From Seiridium cupressi (lineage: Eukaryota; Ascomycota; Sordariomycetes; Amphisphaeriales; Sporocadaceae), in the NCBI GenBank assembly GCA_036674765.1, contig JARVKI010000082.1, forward strand, positions 124,001 to 188,000: a stretch of 64,000 bases of DNA, in the 5' to 3' direction. The position numbers and the translations under genes were made by a program. The notes beneath the pieces were generated by a model. The model did not search any database. It saw only the letters and a program-made list of their open reading frames with translations, and had not been told where the DNA came from. This document shows, piece after piece, positions 1-11,257 of the stretch; position 1 is the first letter of the stretch; every line of letters begins with the position of its first letter.

Positions 1-356
1 AAACCTTCCCGTTGCCTAATGCAGCCATGCAGCTCGGCAGTGACTGGAACGGAGCTTCTGGGTTGTACCCGCTGATGTCAGCAGAGCAGGAGGCATCGCC
101 AGACAGCATATCACTTGCCTTTCCTCCACTCCCCATGGCTTTCCAAGCGCCGAGCGCACCAGCGACTGCCATGCATTCACCAAACGCCGGCACCATCAAT
201 CAGTTGCCCGATCAAGGAGCGATGCAGTTCGATAATAGTACCATCGGGTATGAAGAGCTGAATTCTTACTTGAACTATCCATTCTTACCAGACCAGAGGG
301 TCAGCATGTTCTCGCATCCGATTGGGCCAATGTCGCCGGAAAACATCACCCAATAA
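1..356 (+). CDS. C-terminal end of a Pro/Ser-rich protein, possible transcription factor (partial, 5' end outside window)
   Basis: The reading frame is open from the window edge to a TAA at 354-356, so only the last ~117 residues are visible. They are rich in Pro, Ser, Ala, Met and Gln with no globular domain, and end in a short acidic/aromatic stretch (EELNSYLNYPF). Such tails are typical of activation regions of fungal transcription factors, and a regulator beside a CAZyme block would make sense, but no DNA-binding domain lies inside the window. The function is therefore an inference from composition and position only. It is convergent with the GH88 gene, whose stop is 134 bp away. Confidence 0.5.
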   Translation, partial: TFPLPNAAMQLGSDWNGASGLYPLMSAEQEASPDSISLAFPPLPMAFQAPSAPATAMHSPNAGTINQLPDQGAMQFDNSTIGYEELNSYLNYPFLPDQRVSMFSHPIGPMSPENITQ

Positions 357-490
357 TGAGACCTTTGGTGTGGACAATCAGGTTTAATATACAAATAAAA
401 ACCACATACATGCCTAGTACAGAGCTAGAACCGGCTCACTTGTCTCTCATCTATGCTTAAACAATCTCTTTAGCCATATACACTGCCTAA

Positions 491-2083
491 TCAAATGCGA
501 CCAATGATTCCCCCAGCATCCATCTCCAGTAGCTTGTTGCCCACGAGGAGGAAGTAGTAGTCTGCATATACTAGTCCATGGTTGGCCCACCGACGCGGTG
601 CATACTCGTGATTGTTTATGGTTGCCCCATTTAAGATCGTCTCAGCTCCGCCCATGTTGATTGAACGAGTCACGATGTTCTCTGTAGGTCGTTCAACCAT
701 CTCAATGGCCTCGGCATGCTCGATAAAAGAGGCAGGCGGGTTCATATGATGTGTGGTAACAGCTTCAATCAGTCGCATTGCATGGCTGAGGTATTCTGAC
801 TCTTGTCCAAGGGATATTAGAGCCTGGTGGATAAGTAGCAATCCGTAAGCTGTCACAACTGCTGCACTAACATCCGGCGGCTGGGCTGCTCCATTTGCCT
901 TCGCTGCGTCATCCGCGGCGTCAAAATCCCAAGGCGGAACCCCGGAGGCGGGCAGGCGTCGCAGAAAATAATTGGCACAGCTCCGGGCGGTACCGAGGAA
1001 TGACCGGTCATGCGTCCAATGATACGTTTCTGCGAATCCGGCAATGGCCCATGCCTGGCCTCGCGTCCAGCACGAGGTGTCCGTGTACCCTTGATTCGTC
1101 AAGCGCTCACGTACATCACCTGTCGTTGGGTCGAAAGTTACGAGGTGAATAGTCGAGAAGTCCTTGCGGATATGAGTCCGCTGGGTCGTGCGAGCGTGCT
1201 GTACCGCAGCCTCATGCATGGCGCGGTCGCCAGTGTGTCGTGCAACATAGAAGAGGAGGTCGAGGTTCATCATATTATCCTTGTATGGAGTTTAGTGATA
1301 TACTCAGCGATAGCCGAAAGTATAACTTACGATTACTGTCAGGAACTCGTTCTTTGGATCCAGAAACCTGTATCTCTTCGTGACGCATGTATCCCAAGAC
1401 CTGATCAAGCCGACCTCTTCCTTGAACCGCCCATGCAACGTCTTAGCCGCGGCTTTTAGAGTCTCGAAAGCTCTCAGGTCGTGGTTCAACTCCCAGGCTA
1501 TTTTAGCCCACGGCGCAATCATGAATCCTAGATCATGCGTTGTCGCGAGGTAGGCATTCTGGTGTAGTTTTTCGGTCCACCATTTACACATGAACCTAGG
1601 TCAAATATCAGTGGACTTCTCCGAGTAGAAAGTGGACTTTGGCGCACGCCAATTGCTGTCCATGCACTGCAATGGACTTGAATTTCCTCTCACGCTCAAG
1701 CAAGAGGTGCAGCGATCCTGGAAAGAAACCGGACGTCCAAAAGTCTAGCTCTCTGTATACATAGTCTACGCCTCCGGGCTTGGTGTATTCCGGAAAATAT
1801 AGCGGAGGACTAGGCTGTCTCATAAAGTCAGGACGGTTTGCGTTCTAGTTTCTCAAAGGTCACTTACCTGCTGTAATGCCTTGGACGCAATGCCCCATAT
1901 CTTTGCGACAACTCCGTCGGAGTAAAGTTGGTTTAAGGCGTTGCCACTAAGCTCTCCATGTGTCGACACGTCCAAGGTCTCGACGTCTGAAGAGTCATTC
2001 GGCGTCAGAAGATTCGTATCGGCGACTTTCACGATGGTGGAATTGTCGTAGCCATAACGCACACGCTTCCTGGTAGTGGCCAT
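491..2083 (-). CDS. GH88 unsaturated glucuronyl hydrolase
   Basis: Hydrolyses the 4,5-unsaturated uronic acid left at the non-reducing end of oligosaccharides by polysaccharide lyases. Four exons join in phase: 2083-1868, 1814-1648, 1595-1331, 1279-491, giving 478 aa. Introns carry consensus ends (GTAAGT, GTGCGC, GTAAGT). Family marks are FPEYTKPGG and FWTSGFFPGS near the N-terminus, DNMMNLDLL with the first catalytic Asp (about residue 217), DTSCWTRGQAW with the second (about residue 283), and a C-terminal NHGLVYADYYFL. There is no signal peptide (starts MATTRKRV), so it should act in the cytosol on imported oligosaccharides. It is divergent from the lyase at 2814, with a 730-bp shared upstream region. 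It is somewhat longer than typical GH88 proteins because of ~70 extra N-terminal residues. Confidence 0.9.
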
Positions 2084-2813
2084 TTTGTTATGTGTTGTGC
2101 TCCAATCTTGTCGACACTTGTGGGCTGTTCTCTCTTGACCTTACACGGTTCAGTGTTCGTACGAAATCAGGAAGTGCTCGGGGCATCGTCATAAGTGTAA
2201 CACATCTTCAGGGAATTCGTCCTGGCCGGACGTACAGCGCTCGAGCGGGCGCCGGAGCGAGTGCCTTTGTGACACTTTGGGCTAAGTTCGCGTGCCAAGA
2301 CCATGAACTCCATAGTGTCGCTAATAACTTCAGCGAGTCATTCTCATTGATGGGACGTCTACTCCATCCAAAGCTTCAACGCCTGACTCTATTATCCCTG
2401 CCCTCCCGAATCGGTAGACTGACCTGACGGGGACGGTGGATGTCTCGGGCCTCTCGCCGGCAGGCCGCTAGACTGGATCGCATGCAGGGATACAAGCCTG
2501 CCGACCCCCACATACACAATGCACGCAACCTGGCAGCTGCCTAAGGTACCTAGGTAGACAAACCCTTTCTGTTCACCCTCCCAGTGGACTTGGAGGGTGC
2601 TGCTTTGTACACGGTAAGCCGGCACGCGATGCGAGTACGTAAAGGATGGTTTCCTAGTATACTAGAGATGCAGACGATCCGAGCTCCGGGGACAGGCAAT
2701 CGCAAGGGCCTCGCACCGAGAGGAGCGATCCTATAAAGCAAGCTGCAGAAGATCTGCTATTGGCCACCAGGCAATATGACTGGAAACTCGGATCCTACAG
2801 CTCAATTCCAACC
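2084..2813. promoter_or_regulatory. Divergent intergenic region between GH88 and polysaccharide lyase genes
   Basis: 730 bp separate the two start codons, which face away from each other, so both genes probably share control sequences here. A TATA-like TATAAAGC lies near 2732, about 80 bp upstream of the lyase ATG. No convincing coding potential is seen on either strand. Confidence 0.5.
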
Positions 2814-4346
2814 ATGTCCATCTTCTATAGCCTCTGTGCGCTTGTAGGCGGGCTGCAATTAGTGACAGCTACAGGTGCGCTTTACGGTTTACCTGTTCTC
2901 AACGGCCCTATCCCAGTTACCCCACAAGTTCTGGGGTCCAAACCAAGAGTTGGCGAGTTTGTGCATCCTGGGCTATGGCATACGCATGATGATCTGGAGC
3001 GCATCAGACTTGGAGTTGAGAACGAGGTCGAGCCATGGAAGTCTGCTTATGCCAACTTTAGTACCAACCAGTATTCACAATCCAGTGTGAGTATGGATTT
3101 TCCTTGGCCCCTGCCTAAACATGTAATTCATACTGACACAGTCGTCTAGTATGTCATGCAGGGACCTAAAAGCGTCCTTTGCAGAGGTAGCTGCAGCAAC
3201 TACACAAGTCTCACGAATGATGCCCGTGCTGCATATCAGAATTCCTTGATGTGGTATATCACGAAGAATCAAAGCCATTGGGACAGAGCTACTACCATAC
3301 TTGATGCATGGGGTACGAACTTGACCAGCATCGTCGGCGTCGATACTTCGCTGCTGGTTGGGCTTGAGGGCGCCATGTTGGTGAATGCCGCAGAGATCAT
3401 GAGATGGGAGGGCGGCTGGGTTGAGGTAGGAGCTAAAGCTATTGGCTCTAGTGGATTCTCAAACCAGCTGTATTGGCTATTTGCACGCCAGTCGATTGTC
3501 ATTGGGCAGGCAAATTACGGCATGGTGAGCATCAAAGCACTCCTGGACTTTGCTGTCTATTTCGACGATGTTGCCATGGTATGTTACTTGCACACTGTGT
3601 ACCACGCATGAGCCTTTATGGCTGACCCAGGCTGCAGTGGAACTACGCTATATATGCTTACCAAAATGACCCGTGCGCTGGCATATTCGCAAACTTTCAT
3701 CCCACCACAGGCCAGAGCGCAGAAACTGGAAGAGATCAAGGCCACGCGCAAGGAGGTATCGGCTGGGCGGCTGAGGCGGCGAGGACCATTCAATCTCAAG
3801 GGACCGATGTCTACTCTCTGGGTGACAATCTGTTGCTAAAAGCCGGAGAATATACAGCCAGGTACAATCTTGGCGAGGACATTCCATACGACTCCAAGTT
3901 CTACCGCTGCGAAGCAATCTTAGTGAATGGGCCTTGGAGTGGCCCGTCACCGATCAGTCGTGGTGTCCTTGCCGGCACTGCACGTATATATGATGTGAGT
4001 CTGGAGTGGTTCATGTTTTCTTTTCAGGCAATGAAGATCTAACTATACCAGATACTCTACTACCAGTACGCGGTGAAGAAAGGACTCGAAGCTCCATACA
4101 TTACCAGAATGAAGGACGCCTTGCAAGCTGCCAACGGTGGAGAGACCCCGAATGGTGAGTCGTGTTCATTGCCTGAAGATGTCTAGACGCTGCCACTGAC
4201 TTTTACTAGGAGATGACCACCCTGGCTGGGGCGACTTGATTTGGGCTTATCCTGGCAAGGGAAGCTTTATGAACAACGACAACCAAACTATTTGGGGAGG
4301 TGGATTACTTGGACCAAATGGGACAGGGAACATGAATCTTCCGTAG
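2814..4346 (+). CDS. Secreted alginate-lyase-fold polysaccharide lyase, copy 1
   Basis: Predicted uronan lyase (alginate-lyase superfamily, (alpha/alpha)-toroid class; PL38- or PL5-like by recollection) that would cleave glucuronan/alginate-type chains by beta-elimination outside the cell. Five exons (2814-3086, 3150-3578, 3638-3994, 4052-4154, 4210-4346) splice in phase to 432 aa. The ATG at 2814 starts a hydrophobic signal peptide (MSIFYSLCALVGG); the earlier in-frame ATG at 2760 would bury it. Marks shared with the gene at 8897 are HPGLWHT (HPGLLHT there), a CRG motif, and TGRDQGH at about residue 265, a likely active-site segment. It ends with WAYPGKGSF and a glycine-rich tail. It faces the GH88 gene, which would process its products. 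The exact PL family and substrate are not decided by sequence alone. Confidence 0.8.
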
Positions 4347-4709
4347 GCGCACGTTAGCAACCAGAAGTTTATAAGATCAACTAATTATGGCCTCGTTCCG
4401 CTCCGGTCAATCTGTCAGGAATAGAAGTCCATGCCATCTGCAACGCCGAGCATGCGCATAGCTGCCTGAAAGACAGGTTCGGTTGGACAAGTGCTCAACC
4501 TCTGGTAGCCTCATAACCCTCGTTTTCTATGAGTATAACCTCTGCGAGAGCAACGTGAGGTGCTCAATGGTGCTTCGCGTAGATGCCTCAAGCACGAAGT
4601 ATAACGCATACAAGATAAAATACTAGACTTGGCTAAATAAAAACTTGGAGAAATTCTCTGGCATTGAGCAAGAATTATTTAGTAGTGATCAAGTTCAACT
4701 CTGGTACTC
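4347..4709. other. Convergent intergenic region (3' ends of lyase and GH27)
   Basis: 363 bp between two stop codons facing each other. It should hold both 3' UTRs and polyadenylation signals; an AAATAAAAA stretch is near 4636. Nothing else is recognised. Confidence 0.5.
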
Positions 4710-6084
4710 TTAGGAGAACACCAATACTTTGGTCTCATGTACCTCCACATTTTTTAGTATCACTGTCCCATTGTTCTGTCCCAAGTCCGCCTTCGCCCAC
4801 ACATCCCTGATTTGCGTCTTGCTGTGAACATGATCCGCGAATTTGGGAACTTGAGAAAGTGTAACAGTGATATCCTGTGTGGAATTCTGCTCGTTCAGAA
4901 CAAGAATGACGAATTTGGCCCCGTCCGATATGAGTGGACCAGCCCACACTTGAGTGCTGTTTTCGCTTGATAACGCCGGTACATAATTGACCGCAATTCC
5001 AGCATCGTCTTGGTTAATCGCGATGATGTCTTGATTAAGAAGAATGTCCAGAGATGTTTGGTTTATCGTGGCCAAATTAGCTCCAATTATTAGTGGTGAC
5101 TTTAATGCTGCCCAGAAGGAGAAGTGTGTCTGTTCCTCGAATTCCGTCATTCCAGCATTACCAATCTCCAGCATATCCATATCGGCTATCTTCTTGTCAG
5201 TCTATATCATAACTTTTAGGACTTATCATCCACTCACCCCAAGCACCCGGTTTCTGAAAGAAGGATAGCTCTCGCATCTTCCTAATCATTGTCAGGACGC
5301 TCACGCCAGCGTAGCCCGTGTTCAGGCAGTAGGCTGTAGTGCAGACACCTGAGCTATCGGATGCGAACGACGCATGTATGTCGCCCGACATGCGGTAGGA
5401 ATCGGCAAGCTGGTCAGCCCATAGCCAAGGGAATTGGTTGCCCCATTGACACAAGGAGAAGAAGATGTCACGACCTGTCATCTTGAGTGCGTGTGCCATG
5501 CGCCAGAACCGCTCTGGGGAGGAATACGTAGCAGCATGGAAACTACCGCAATTGTCGTACTTGAGGTAGTCGATTGCCCAAGATGCGAATGTAGCTGCAT
5601 CCAGTTCCTCGTATCCGTAGCTGCCAGGTCTGAAGGCGCAAGTCATTATCCCCGCATCACTAGATAGATGTCAGCTTAAGCAAGGCCTCGGTCTGCTGCC
5701 GTAACCACGATTGCAAACCTTACCTACCTGTAAATGCCGACTTTCAAGTCCCGCTCGTGAGCGTAGTCGGTGATTTTGGTGATGCCATTGGGAAATCGTG
5801 AGACGTTAGCTTGTAGTAAGCCATTGATATCTCGGTAGTCGGACCACCCCTCGTCTAACAAGAGATAATTATAGCCAACAGCGGTCAGACCACTGCTGAC
5901 CAGGACATCAGCAGTGTTTAGAATCACACTCTCGTTGATATTACTCTTGAAAGTGTTCCAAGAATTCCATCCTTCGGCCATTAGCAAATATTTGATGATT
6001 CGGCTGTGCGACCTTACCCATTTGTGGTTTCTGGGCTAAGCCATTCACAAGGCTGGCTAAGACTAGAAGAAGCAATCGTGACAT
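4710..6084 (-). CDS. Secreted GH27 alpha-galactosidase
   Basis: Releases terminal alpha-1,6/1,3-galactose from galacto-oligosaccharides and hemicellulose side chains. Four exons (6084-6018, 5971-5728, 5659-5238, 5185-4710) join in phase into 402 aa. The ATG at 6084 begins a signal peptide ([18 protein letters not shown]) that leads straight into KPQMGWNSWN, the family N-terminus; the short first exon is needed to obtain it. Further marks are [19 protein letters not shown] (created by splicing), YLKYDNCGS with the nucleophile Asp, [10 protein letters not shown] with the acid/base region, and [10 protein letters not shown]. It is tail-to-tail with lyase copy 1, and its promoter side abuts the tandem repeat array at 6154. 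Likely co-functional with the neighbouring uronan enzymes. Confidence 0.93.
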
Positions 6085-6153
6085 GATGAGAGCACTGAAC
6101 GAGTAAACCATATACCACTAGACACCCTAGGGCAGTATTATTCCTTATAAGGG

Positions 6154-6665
6154 GGAGGCTCCAACAACCATTTCTTGGCAATAAACGAAGGATTGTGAAA
6201 AAGAGCCGAATAATGTTTTCCCCCGGTAATTCACAATTGCCGTCACTTCCCACCGTGCCCCGTTAAATCGAGTTCCATCAAGCGCTAATGGCAGCTTCCA
6301 TGAATCGGACCCCTGCCGAGACTTCACCCGACCCTAAACCACATAATTGGCATGTTAGGGGAGGCTCCAATAACCATTTCTTGGCAATAAACGAAGGATT
6401 GTGAAAAAGAGCCGAATAATGTTTTCCCCCGGTAATTCACAATTGCCGNNNNNNNNNNNNNNNNNNNNNNNNNNNNNNNNNNNNNNNNNNNNNNNNNNNN
6501 NNNNNNNNNNNNNNNNNNNNNNNNNNNNNNNNNNNNNNNNNNNNNNNNTCACTTCCCACCGTACCCCGTTGAATCGAGTTCCATCAAGCGCTAATGGCAG
6601 CTTCCATGAATCGGACCCCTGCCGAGACTTCACCCGACCCTGAACCACATGGTTGGCATGTTGAG
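6154..6665. repeat. ~206-bp tandem repeat with RIP-like differences, broken by a gap
   Basis: The segment starting at 6154 (GGAGGCTCCAA) recurs at 6360 with an offset of 206 bp and is nearly identical through 6448. After the Ns the copy resumes at 6549 exactly where the first copy has base 6243. Substitutions between copies are transitions, and nearly all are CpA/TpG versus TpA (for example CCAACA/CCAATA, GTGCCC/GTACCC, GTTGAA/GTTAAA, CCTGAA/CCTAAA). Copy number is unresolved. It lies in the upstream region of the GH27 and fasciclin genes. It is non-coding in all frames without Ns. Confidence 0.85.
6449..6548. other. Assembly gap (100 N)
   Basis: Exactly 100 Ns, the conventional placeholder for a gap of unknown size. 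The flanks (ATTGCCG before, TCACTTCCC after) are adjacent bases in the neighbouring repeat copy, so the missing sequence is probably zero or a whole number of repeat units. Confidence 0.95.
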
Positions 6666-6946
6666 GGACATGCGGGGGACTCCACACTCTCGTGTATCCC
6701 CACACCAATCTATCCACCGGGCTGACAGAGCTATTGTCCTCATTACTGACTAGACTGGAGATCATAACCGATGCTTGAAAGACCTGATAGGCCAACGAGT
6801 TCTCTCACCTTTTGAGGCAAAAAGCTTCAGCACTCTAGCCAGCTGCTTTAAACCATGCCAAAGTCCTATGCACAGGAGTGCTTGACAAACATCTCACCAT
6901 CGCAAACTGCCTTTCTGTGTCATTTAAATTTTATCAAACCGCTGCA

Positions 6947-7702
6947 ATGAGACCTGAAATCCCCGCTTTGATCATTTGGATTGGCGTTGCAAGTTCATCA
7001 GTCGTCGATCGTCAACTGCTCAGCTATGCTCCGATCCCTGCCGAGGTATACACGCCATCCGTCAGTTCTGGCACGCTCACGCTCCTAGGTCTTGTGCAAT
7101 CCAGACCTGAGCTCTCTAATCTGGCCTCGATTGTTGAACAAGCCGAAGGTAAGCTCACGTTTTATTGGACTGAAGGCCCAGAAAGTGTCTACCGTTCTAA
7201 GGATGGACTAGGATTTGCACAAGCATTCGACACCCCCACAAATTGGAAATTCACGTTCTTTGCTCCTTCCAACGCGGCCTTCGAGAATACGGGATACTAT
7301 TTTGATACGTTTACCAAAACTCCAAAAGGAAGATGGTGGCTTGGCAATTTGCTTCAACATCACTACGTGCCTAACACGGCAATGACGTCTCAGCTGTTCA
7401 ACTCGACCGCTCTTAGATTTCAAACAGGTTCATTTCTCTACGTCGGGGCCCGTGTCGAACAAGACCGGGTCAGGCTTAACAATGCCTCGACTATCACTGA
7501 AGCAGACATTATAGTCACCAACGTAAGCTGCCTTGAAAAGGAAAACAGTGGACGCAACTTCTGACCTGAATTACAGGGAGTCGTGCATATCATAGACCAT
7601 ATCTTGGATCCGGCAGCTCAGATATTTGAAATAGACTTGCCGAAGGTATCGCAGTCCTTCTTGGCGGGAAGCTGTTCGGACACGACCTTACCGTACTGCT
7701 AG
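6947..7702 (+). CDS. Secreted single fasciclin (FAS1) domain protein
   Basis: Two exons (6947-7522, 7577-7702) join in phase 0 to 233 aa. The ATG at 6947 opens a hydrophobic leader (ALIIWIGVASSSVV); an upstream in-frame ATG at 6878 would place 23 residues before it. FAS1 marks are the H1-like FTFFAPSNAAFEN and the H2-like GVVHIIDHILDP, the latter at the start of exon 2. FAS1 domains mediate adhesion at cell surfaces; no GPI signal is obvious, and the C-terminus ends in a Cys-containing CSDTTLPYC. Its role in the carbohydrate block is unknown. Paired Cys near the end could form a disulfide. Confidence 0.8.
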
Positions 7703-8896
7703 GAAATTGTAGCAATTTATATTAGTAGTTGTAACTCTACTCCCCCTTTCTATATGAATCATGGTTATAGAAGTCTTGTATTGCCTTGTTATAGGTAATG
7801 CACCGGAGAAACCTTTATATTTAAATTTACCCGTGGATTTATCTAATAAAATACTACCATCATATAGGAGATGGAACAGGACTAGAACCGTCCTCACTCG
7901 ACCTAATTTTGAACTACTATTGCACATCAGTCACTATCTATTCCTTCGGAGGCTTCAAGGCTGCGACGCATCTTACAGCCTATCGCAACTCCATCCTGCT
8001 GTACTAATGTGACCTCATCGGAGTCAGGAATATGTGCTGGGAGAGTCATCCGAGGACTTTTCCAGGATACATTGAATCAAAAGTCCAACACCTTGATATA
8101 CGAGCGGCAGTTGTGTAGAGGCCCCGCAGGGCTCAAAATCGTCACGTACTCGAAGGCCTGACTGATTCCCACCGGATACTCGGAGCCTCGTCGGCATCTC
8201 GACCCCCAAGGTATATGTTGGCTATAGAATGAACCTGGGAAGGAACTTGTGGATAGGCGGAAATGACCACCGTGTTCAATCTTTTCCAGCATCTAAGAGT
8301 CCAACTGAGACACCTAGGGCCGAGCCTTATGCCGTGGACATGGTTGCCGTGGTGGAGGGTATCCGTCCTCATGTAATATATGGTCCTAAGAAGGGCACAG
8401 TTGGGTGGGTAAAGGGGGGTTTAAGTCCTTCGCTACAAAGCCGAAAGATTTCCCGGTAAAGATCACGAGTATAATATTTGGGATTGTCGTGATCCAGCAG
8501 GCACGGAGATAGAGAGGGGACAGGGGACGTGTGCCGATCCATTAGAAAAGCCCGAGGGAGCTCATTGGAGGAATTTGTTCTGCATGATTCTGCACTCCAT
8601 ATTACCCCGGACGCCACGACACGAGGTGCCGGTGGACTGTAACGGTGACTAGCCTAGGGTACATGAGAGGATCATGAAACAGTGTGGAGTGAAATAGTGG
8701 GCCTGTGAAATTGTGATGTTGGCGCATTCGATTCCCGGGTCGCAGGTATTGTATCTCCGATGGGAATGTGATAAAGTTTTCGTGCTTTTAGGAGTTGAAG
8801 TAATTAGTATAAATATCACTGATAGTCTCGGATTCCCTTTATGCTTTTAATTCAAGCCGCGGCCGTACGAATGACTAGTTCCTAAGAAGTCTCACT
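7703..8896. other. Intergenic region without a recognisable gene
   Basis: About 1.2 kb between the fasciclin gene and lyase copy 2. Short overlapping open frames on the minus strand (8024-8617) show no family motif, no shared splice structure and no signal peptide. The last ~300 bp is presumably the promoter of the gene at 8897. Confidence 0.5.
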
Positions 8897-10141
8897 ATGA
8901 AGCATTTCATTTCCCTCAGTTTCCTGCTTCAATGCGGTGTTGGTACGGCAATCGTTATCAAAAGGGGGTTTACCCACCCAGGACTCTTACACACGAAGGC
9001 GGACTTTACGCGCATCCAAGGCTTCGTCAACGACGAGACATCCCCCATGTATGCAGGATGGCAGAAGCTTGCCAGCCATGCAGATGATTCTTACACGCCG
9101 AGTCCTCAAGAAACTGTCTGCCGTGGCGCAGGTGGCGATTGTACCGAGAACTATTCCTCGCTCTATATTGATGCGTCAGCCGCCTACGTCAATGCCATTT
9201 ACTGGAAGGTGACTGGTTCAACTAGTCACGCTGATGCTGCTGCCAATATCCTCGACGCTTGGTCCTCGACCATGAAGCATATAGATGGCACTTCCGACAA
9301 GTACCTGGCCAGCGGGTTATATGGTTACCAACTTGCGAATGCGGGCGAGATCTTGCGCGACTACAGCGGATGGTCTGGGCTCACCGACTTGATCAGCATG
9401 CTCCGCAACGTCTTCTATCCGATGAACCACGACTTTCTTATCAACCATAACGATGCTGAGATCGACCATTACTGGGCTAATTGGGATTTTTGCAATCTTG
9501 TCACCATGTATGCTATTGGGGTCCTCTCGGACAACACCACAATGGCCAACGAAGCTGTGAACTATTTCAAAACCGGAGGCGGAAACGGAGCCATTAAGAA
9601 AGCTATCTGGGTGACATATACTGAGTCAGGATCTGCTAAGATCCTTGGCCAGGGTCAAGAAGCTGGCAGAGATCAGGGGCACGCAACACTGGACTTTGCG
9701 TTACTGGGAGCTTTGGCGCAGCAGACAAACAACCAGGGAGTGGATTTGTTTGGCTATCTTGACAACCTAATTTTGGCTGGGTAAGTAAATAATCTCCTCA
9801 ACCCGCACAGTTACATCGCTAACAGATACTCACTCAGCTCTGAGTATATGGCCAAGTATAATCTTGGGTATAATGTCCCATATACCACCTACAACAACTC
9901 GGATAATGTCACCCAGACGGTCATCTCAGCAAGCGAGCGTGGAACCGTACGCCCTATGGGAGAACTATTATTCGCCCACTATAGTTCCCTAAAGGGTCTG
10001 AATGCTTCCTGGACTGGGGCCTACCGTGACTTTGTCCTCGAGCAGAGTGACGGGGCTGAAGGGGGTGGCGGAGATTACGGCTCTACTAGTGGAGGGTACG
10101 ACCAACTTGGATTTGGAACCATCCTTTACCGCCTTAAGTAG
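8897..10141 (+). CDS. Secreted alginate-lyase-fold polysaccharide lyase, copy 2
   Basis: Distant paralogue of the lyase at 2814, with the same predicted beta-eliminative role on uronans. Two exons (8897-9780, 9838-10141) join in phase 2 to 395 aa; the intron has GTAAGT and a CTCAG acceptor. A signal peptide (MKHFISLSFLLQCGVG) begins at the ATG. Shared segments are HPGLLHT, a CRG motif with NYSSLY, LYGYQLANAGEIL, GRDQGH (about residues 247-252), and AKYNLGYNVPYTTY near the C-terminus (ARYNLGEDIPYDSK in copy 1). DHYWANWDFCN (about residue 170) adds His/Asn/Tyr candidates for catalysis. The gene has one intron against four in copy 1, so the pair is an old duplication or they arrived separately. 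Substrate is unproven. Confidence 0.82.
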
Positions 10142-11257
10142 TCGAACTATGATTGTTGCTTGCTATGTAGGGTGGAAAATGGCCTGGCCAGAGGGATATT
10201 ACGTAGCCGGACATTCTGTTTATTTGAGGCTATGCTGACTTGTTTCCGGATCGATCTTATTACTAATGTAGCACCTACTTGAAGACATTCATTTCCGAGA
10301 TGGTGTGAGGGCGTTATATATGAGATTTGAAGCTTAAACACATATAAAGTTCCAGAGCCACAGTCAGTCATTGTGACCCTGTAGTACATACACACCAAAG
10401 ATGTCGTTATGAGGCAAGCACGAAAAATTTCAAGACCAGGTAAAGGTTGCGCCTCGGATTATAGTCAGAGAAGGAGGTTATTTACTTTGAATTATATATA
10501 TCATTACATGTTCCAGAACACCGTATGCGATACAGTATAAATTGACACGCTCAACAACTATCAAATCTTAGGGACCAATTTCTAAAGGCCCCCCACCTGG
10601 TCTTTTCCGGCTGGGAAGTAATCTGTTCCTTAAGACAAGTACATGATTATTAACGCTGAGTGACTAACGCGGCAGGATGAATCGGACCTTATTTGGTAGA
10701 AATATCCCCGGTGATGCTTAGTACCACCAGTATAAAGTCTAGCGTAGTGAGGTTGGTGACGAAGGAGCCCTAGAGGTGAACGGGGAGATGGAAGTGCAAA
10801 GACCACCGGCCACGACCGACCGATACGTTATAACCTATAGGTAGGCTGGCTCATGACAGTGAATCAGTCTAAAGGGATAAACAGCACACTGCGGATGCAA
10901 ACTCGGTAAGATTATTATTCGAGTCGAAGGCAATTCAGTATCGTAATTATGCGGATACAGCGAGTTAGCACTTATGATCACTTCTCGGTTAGGTATTACG
11001 GTTGATCTTTTTAATTCTAGAAGTTTAGGCTTACTAGAAGAATTATTTAGAGATGGCATTTTCGGTTGCCGAATATGAAGAGCTATTTGCTGACACCCGT
11101 AATATAACATGGTCATTATGTTGTTTAGTTGCTCATTCTTAGTCAGAGGTATCGTAAGTCTAATCTGAAATATCAAGCCATATACCACATTGCTCTAGCC
11201 GACTGCGAGTTTCGAATTCGACTGATTATCTAGACCGTATATAAGTTCCACGCCATC
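10142..11257. other. Intergenic region, convergent
   Basis: About 1.1 kb between the stops of lyase copy 2 and the membrane-protein gene. It is AT-rich in its second half. A minus-strand open frame at 10835-11188 has no recognisable feature. Nothing supported as a gene. Confidence 0.5.

Noticed and set aside
6355..6795. Open frame running through the N gap
   Set aside because: It exists only because Ns do not encode stops; the flanks are a non-coding repeat.
8725..8740. tRNA B-box-like TTCGATTCCCGGG
   Set aside because: Flanking bases form no T-stem or acceptor stem, and no A box at the right distance was found.
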